From positions 1-18,786 of the forward strand of contig NZ_CAUFJQ010000030.1 of NCBI RefSeq assembly GCF_959025735.1: DNA of 18,786 nt, written 5' to 3'. The notes under the pieces were generated by a model that searched no databases, was not told the origin of the DNA, and saw only the letters and a list, made by a program, of their open reading frames with translations. The position numbers and the translations under genes are program-made. How positions within the stretch are numbered: position 1 is the first letter of the stretch; every line of letters starts with the position of its first letter. The DNA comes from an uncultured Streptococcus sp. GTDB taxonomy: Bacteria; Bacillota; Bacilli; Lactobacillales; Streptococcaceae. Below, piece by piece: positions 14,828-18,786 of the stretch.

Positions 14828-16038
14828 TGACAGATAAACAAATTGCAGTAAAAGTAGACCATGTCAGCAAGTACTTTAAGTTGCCAACAGAGGCAACCAA
14901 TAGCCTTCGAACTGCCCTGGTCAATCGCTTCAAAGGAATCAAAGGATACAAAGAACAACATGTGCTTAAGGATATTTCTTTTGAAGTAGAAAAGGGAGAC
15001 TTTTTTGGGATCTTAGGTCGAAATGGTTCTGGGAAATCGACTCTCTTGAAAATTATTTCTGAAATCTATGTGCCGGAAAAAGGTACCGTCACCATCGATG
15101 GGAAACTGGTGTCCTTTATCGAGCTTGGAGTGGGCTTTAACCCAGAGCTGACTGGTCGAGAAAATGTCTATATGAACGGGGCTATGCTGGGCTTCTCGAC
15201 AGCTGAAATTGATGCCATGTATGATGATATCGTAGACTTTGCTGAGTTGCATGAATTCATGAACCAGAAGCTCAAGAACTACTCATCAGGTATGCAGGTT
15301 CGCCTCGCTTTTTCGGTTGCGATTAAGGCCCAAGGTGATATCTTGATTTTGGACGAGGTCCTAGCAGTAGGAGATGAGGCCTTCCAGCGCAAGTGTAACG
15401 ATTACTTCCAAGAGCGCAAGAAATCAGGGAAAACCACGATTCTGGTTACCCATGATATGGGAGCCGTCAAGAAATATTGTAACAAGGCTGTTTTGATTGA
15501 GAATGGTTTGGTGAAGGCTTTAGGAGCCCCGGAAGACGTAGCAAATCAGTATAGTGTTGATAATGCGACTACAAGTAAACATCCTGAGAAAACTGACGAT
15601 ATTAAGGATCATATTAGTGTAGTAAAAAATCTAAAAGTCAAAATGATTTCGGATCAAGTTATCCATCAGAACGATATGGTAGAATTTGAAGTTTCTTATG
15701 ATTTAGAAGAAGATATAGTTACTTACTTAGTTTTCTCTATGACAGATATTGATAGAAATATTTGGATTTATAATGACAACACTTATGATTTTCCAACAAC
15801 ATCAAAGGGACACAAGATTTTTCGATATAAATGTAGTTTAAATGCAATAAATAATTTAAAATTAAAATTACAGGTCACTATTTTAGGAGAATCACGTGAA
15901 ATGTTAGCTTTTGCAACAGAAGCCAACGCACCTTTAATTGTAATGAATCGAACGGATATAGCAAATGATGATTTTTCTGCTATGGATTCTTCTTCTGGAT
16001 TAATTCAGAGAAATGGGAAGTGGGATATTATTGAATAG
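14827..16038 (+). CDS. rgpD: Polysaccharide ABC exporter ATPase with C-terminal Wzt-like domain, RgpD
   Basis: The ATPase half of the rhamnan exporter, 403 residues. The nucleotide-binding domain (1-~240) shows Walker A GRNGSGKST (64-72), signature YSSGMQ (152-157), Walker B ILILDE (172-177) and the H-loop His209. Residues ~250-403 form a separate beta-rich domain of the Wzt C-terminal (carbohydrate-binding) type, which in Gram-negative relatives reads the end of the polysaccharide before export. Composition changes sharply at the domain border near 15545: hand-counted lines are about 50% G+C at 15301-15360 but 28% at 15661-15720 and 23% at 15841-15900. The AT-rich state continues through the next gene. 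This points to replacement of the C-terminal domain together with that gene. Confidence 0.92.
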   Translation: MTDKQIAVKVDHVSKYFKLPTEATNSLRTALVNRFKGIKGYKEQHVLKDISFEVEKGDFFGILGRNGSGKSTLLKIISEIYVPEKGTVTIDGKLVSFIELGVGFNPELTGRENVYMNGAMLGFSTAEIDAMYDDIVDFAELHEFMNQKLKNYSSGMQVRLAFSVAIKAQGDILILDEVLAVGDEAFQRKCNDYFQERKKSGKTTILVTHDMGAVKKYCNKAVLIENGLVKALGAPEDVANQYSVDNATTSKHPEKTDDIKDHISVVKNLKVKMISDQVIHQNDMVEFEVSYDLEEDIVTYLVFSMTDIDRNIWIYNDNTYDFPTTSKGHKIFRYKCSLNAINNLKLKLQVTILGESREMLAFATEANAPLIVMNRTDIANDDFSAMDSSSGLIQRNGKWDIIE

Positions 16039-16047
16039 GTGATTATT

Positions 16048-17049
16048 ATGAAAGATTCAGTGGTAACAATAGTTTGTACAAGTTACAATTATAGTCAATA
16101 TATTTCAATGGCGCTAGATAGTTTTTTGTGTCAAGAAACAGATTTTCCATATGATATTCTAGTTGTTGATGATTGCTCAACAGATAATTCAAGGGAGATA
16201 TTATTAGATTACAGGGATCGATACCCAGATAAAATTTCTCTTGTATTTAATGATCGGAACAAAGGATTAACTAGAACTTGGATTGATATTTGTGATCAGG
16301 TAACAGCGAAGTATATTGCAAGATGTGACGCAGACGATTTTTGGATTGATTCAAAAAAATTACAAAAACAATTTGATTTATTAGAATCAAGTGAAAACTC
16401 TAAGTGGTGTAATACAGAATTTAATATTGTAGATGAAGAAAATAAGACTATCTACGAAAATGTTTTTCAAAATGGTCCTATTGCATATGCAAATACTTAT
16501 AGTAAGATGTTAGCCACGAAAGGTATGACGTTACCATCATCATGGATGATTGAAACTGAATTGATGCAAAAGGTAAATCACATGATAGCACCGGATTCTG
16601 TTGATGATGGTTTTCCGATGCAGTTGGAATTCTTTCATTTGACAGAACTTACTTTTATTGAAGATGCAACTGTTGCGTATAGAATGTCAAGTAATTCAGA
16701 TTCAAGACCAGTAGATCCAGTCAAAATGAAATATAGGATTGATGGTTTATTAAAAACACAATTAGAGTATCTAAATAAGTATCCTAAGCAGAGCATTCTA
16801 GACATTGCAAAAATACAAGCCGAACATGATGCAAAACAAGAATGGCGGATTTTTGAAATGGGAAACTTAATAAATCATCTTCAAAAAGATTTAGAGATTT
16901 CAATAAATAAACTGGATGAATTGTCTCAAAACGTACAAGAATTGACTCAAAAAAATGAAAAATTATCTCATGAATACAATTCCGTCATCCATTCTCGCCG
17001 TTGGACCATTCCAACAAAGATCTTGAAATTCTTTAGAATAAGGAAATAA
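16048..17049 (+). CDS. GT2 glycosyltransferase with C-terminal coiled coil (rgpE position)
   Basis: A 333-residue protein: an N-terminal GT-A glycosyltransferase domain with CTSYNYSQYI (10-19), DDCSTDNS (41-48) and the metal-binding DADDFW (94-99), then a predicted coiled coil (about 272-315, rich in Leu/Glu/Lys/Asn) and a basic C-terminus ending RRWTIPTKILKFFRIRK. I start at the ATG at 16048 because AGGTGA (16037-16042) is its ribosome binding site; the GTG at 16039 lies inside that site. It is in the place of rgpE of S. mutans (between rgpD and rgpF), whose product is a side-chain glucosyltransferase, but I cannot confirm orthology. It is AT-rich like the 3' part of rgpD; the last ~70 bases return to the composition of rgpF. 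Donor and acceptor unknown. Confidence 0.85.
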   Translation: MKDSVVTIVCTSYNYSQYISMALDSFLCQETDFPYDILVVDDCSTDNSREILLDYRDRYPDKISLVFNDRNKGLTRTWIDICDQVTAKYIARCDADDFWIDSKKLQKQFDLLESSENSKWCNTEFNIVDEENKTIYENVFQNGPIAYANTYSKMLATKGMTLPSSWMIETELMQKVNHMIAPDSVDDGFPMQLEFFHLTELTFIEDATVAYRMSSNSDSRPVDPVKMKYRIDGLLKTQLEYLNKYPKQSILDIAKIQAEHDAKQEWRIFEMGNLINHLQKDLEISINKLDELSQNVQELTQKNEKLSHEYNSVIHSRRWTIPTKILKFFRIRK

Positions 17050-17050
17050 T

Positions 17051-18786
17051 ATGCAACGTTTACTTTTATATGTTCACTACAATAAGTTTAATTTTATTAG
17101 TGGGCATGTACTTTACCAATTAGAAAAGATTCGTCCCTTGTACTCACGAGTGGTCTTTATCTCCAATAGTAAGCTACCAGAAGATGTGAAGTCTAATTTA
17201 GTAGCACAGCATCTGGTGGACGATATTCTAGAGCGCCAAAATAGTGGCTTTGACTTTGCGGCTTGGCGGGATGGAATGAAGACAGTCGGCTTTGACCAAC
17301 TGGCTCATTTTGATTCGGTTACCCTCATGAATGATACCTGCTTTGGACCTCTTTGGGATCTAGAACCAATCTATCAGCGGTTTGAAAATGATACTGAAGT
17401 GGATTTCTGGGGAATGACCAATTACCGGAAAGACAAGGATTTTAACGAGCATATTCAGAGTTATTATCTTAGTTTTAAAAAACAGGTGCTGACATCTAGT
17501 GCCTTCCATGAATTTTGGCAAGGTGTTCAGGACTTCACCAATGTTCAAGATGTGATTGATAACTATGAAACCAAGGTCACAACGAATTTCTTGGATGCAG
17601 GTTTTCACTATAAGACGGTCTTTGATACCATTCATGAAGACACCACAGGGATGCTCTATCCGGACTTTTCTTACTACAATCCTACAGCGATTCTCCGTCA
17701 TAAGGTTCCTTTTATCAAAGTCAAAACCATTGCAAACAATGAAGGAATTATGCCTTATATTTTTGACGAGTTGGAGCGTGTATCGGACTATCCATTAGAC
17801 TTGATTCTCAACCACATGTCTATGATCGATCGTCCGGACTATCCTTATCTCTTGTCTCGTAAGTACTTGAAAAACCAGGAATTAGCTGGAGAGTTCGGTA
17901 AAAAAGTTGCGGTTCATCTTCATGTCTTTTATGTGGACCTCTTGGAAGAATTTCTAGATGCTTTCCAAGCTTTTCATTTCGCTTATGACTTATGGATTAC
18001 GACAGATGTAGAAGAGAAGAAGCAGGCTATTGAACAAATTCTTTCTAATCGGGCGCAAGAAGCGACGGTTGTGGTGACTGGAAACATTGGACGAGATGTG
18101 TTGCCAATGCTGCTCTTAAAAGAGCAACTCTCCCGTTATGATTATGTAGGTCATTTCCATACCAAAAAATCAAAAGAAGCAGATTTTTGGGCAGGTGAAT
18201 CTTGGCGCAAAGAATTGATTGAGATGCTAGTGAAGCCAGCGGATCAAATCCTTGCCAACATGGAAGTCAATCCAAAAGTCGGAATCACTATCGCAGATAT
18301 TCCAACTTTCTTCCGTTACAATCGAATCGTGGTTGCCTGGAATGAGGCTCTTATTTCACCAGAGATGAACAAGCTCTGGGAACGGATGGGAGCGACCAAG
18401 ACGATTGACTTCAAAAATCTCAATACCTTTGTTATGAGTTATGGGACCTTTGTTTGGTTTAAATATAATGCTTTGAAACCACTTTTTGATTTGAATTTGA
18501 CAGCAGCAGATGTTCCAGCTGAACCTCTACCTCAAAATTCGATATTGCATGCGATCGAACGTTTATTGATCTACATTGCTTGGGACCAAAAATATGACTT
18601 TAGGATCTCTCAAAACCCACATGTTCTGACACCATTTATTGATAATAAGCAATTGAACAATCGTGAAGATCTCCAACCCCATACCTTTGTGGACTTTAAT
18701 CAAATTGGGGGGATCAAAGGAGCCTTGAAATATATCGTAATCGGTCCTGCAAGAGCTGTGAAATATATATTAAAAAGAATGATAAA
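17051..18786 (+). CDS. rgpF: Rhamnan synthesis protein RgpF/GacG (3' end beyond window)
   Basis: The reading frame is open from the ATG at 17051 (AAGGAAA upstream at 17040-17046) to the right edge, 578 codons, with no stop. RgpF proteins are about 580 residues, so only a few codons should be missing. It has the RgpF family architecture: an N-terminal part with SGFDFAAWRDGM and a LMNDTCFGPLWDL segment, and a C-terminal half with TGNIGRDVLPML and HFHTKKSKEADFW, motifs of two fused glycosyltransferase-like domains. In homologues it completes or polymerises the rhamnan backbone using dTDP-rhamnose at the inner face of the membrane. It starts one base after the preceding gene's stop and is the last known gene of the rgp operon backbone. 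The composition is that of the ordinary chromosome. Confidence 0.94.
   Translation, partial: MQRLLLYVHYNKFNFISGHVLYQLEKIRPLYSRVVFISNSKLPEDVKSNLVAQHLVDDILERQNSGFDFAAWRDGMKTVGFDQLAHFDSVTLMNDTCFGPLWDLEPIYQRFENDTEVDFWGMTNYRKDKDFNEHIQSYYLSFKKQVLTSSAFHEFWQGVQDFTNVQDVIDNYETKVTTNFLDAGFHYKTVFDTIHEDTTGMLYPDFSYYNPTAILRHKVPFIKVKTIANNEGIMPYIFDELERVSDYPLDLILNHMSMIDRPDYPYLLSRKYLKNQELAGEFGKKVAVHLHVFYVDLLEEFLDAFQAFHFAYDLWITTDVEEKKQAIEQILSNRAQEATVVVTGNIGRDVLPMLLLKEQLSRYDYVGHFHTKKSKEADFWAGESWRKELIEMLVKPADQILANMEVNPKVGITIADIPTFFRYNRIVVAWNEALISPEMNKLWERMGATKTIDFKNLNTFVMSYGTFVWFKYNALKPLFDLNLTAADVPAEPLPQNSILHAIERLLIYIAWDQKYDFRISQNPHVLTPFIDNKQLNNREDLQPHTFVDFNQIGGIKGALKYIVIGPARAVKYILKRMI

Noticed and set aside
16039..16047. 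GTG at 16039 as start of the GT2 gene before rgpF
   Set aside because: The GTG is part of the AGGTGA ribosome binding site for the ATG at 16048.
17051..18786. rgpF as a broken gene lacking a stop codon
   Set aside because: The frame is open to the window edge at nearly full family length; the missing stop is due to the cut, not to a mutation.
1..18786. Insertion sequences, CRISPR arrays, tRNA genes or phage genes as causes of the AT-rich blocks
   Set aside because: No transposase-like frames, terminal inverted repeats, spaced direct repeats or tRNA-like cloverleaf sequences were seen; composition change is the only sign of transfer.

Overview
This window reads as chromosomal DNA of a Streptococcus, most like the mitis/sanguinis assemblage. 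The case rests on a pneumococcal-type PgdA with its catalytic residues in register, an rmlD-rgpABCD-GT-rgpF order typical of rhamnose cell wall polysaccharide loci, extended -10 promoters (TGnTATAAT), and AAGGAG-type ribosome binding sites. I cannot fix the species from sequence alone.

Layout. Positions 1-57 hold a nested hairpin followed by a T-rich tail. The peptidoglycan deacetylase gene pgdA (116-1498, +) meets, across a shared two-way terminator, a minus-strand pair: a small DEAD-box-type helicase and a Gfo/Idh/MocA oxidoreductase (1541-3603). From about 3.67 kb the DNA becomes clearly AT-rich. A galE gene has its own promoter and terminator (3683-4811). A tightly packed five-gene operon (4921-9891) follows: a GacI-like GT2, a DUF2304 protein (GacJ-like), a flippase (GacK-like), a GT4 glycosyltransferase and a DUF2142 GT-C protein (GacL-like). 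It ends at a strong terminator. A GtrB-type polyprenyl-phosphate sugar synthase and rmlD come next, each with its own promoter and terminator. The last operon, from 11935 to the right edge, is rgpA, rgpB, rgpC, rgpD, a GT2 in the rgpE position, and rgpF. The window cuts rgpF only a few codons before its expected end.

How the genes fit together. RmlD supplies dTDP-L-rhamnose. RgpA, RgpB and RgpF build a lipid-linked rhamnan in the cytoplasm, and RgpC/RgpD export it. The 4.9-9.9 kb operon looks like a side-chain system of the group A carbohydrate GacIJKL type: make an undecaprenyl-phosphate sugar, flip it, and transfer it to the exported rhamnan outside. It carries one extra cytoplasmic glycosyltransferase, so the side chain may be a disaccharide or another non-standard unit. 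The adjacent GalE has Cys at the position that decides whether N-acetylated sugars are accepted. GtrB offers a second lipid-linked sugar donor. PgdA, although unlinked in pathway, also works on the cell wall.

Most interesting: (i) the side-chain operon with its extra GT4, placed upstream of rmlD rather than downstream of rgpF; (ii) an AT-rich replacement block covering exactly the predicted carbohydrate-binding half of RgpD plus the adjacent GT2 gene, with composition returning to the local norm just before the 3' end of that GT2 gene. Both suggest modular exchange of polysaccharide specificity within a conserved export backbone. I saw no tRNA or rRNA genes, insertion sequences, CRISPR arrays or prophage genes.
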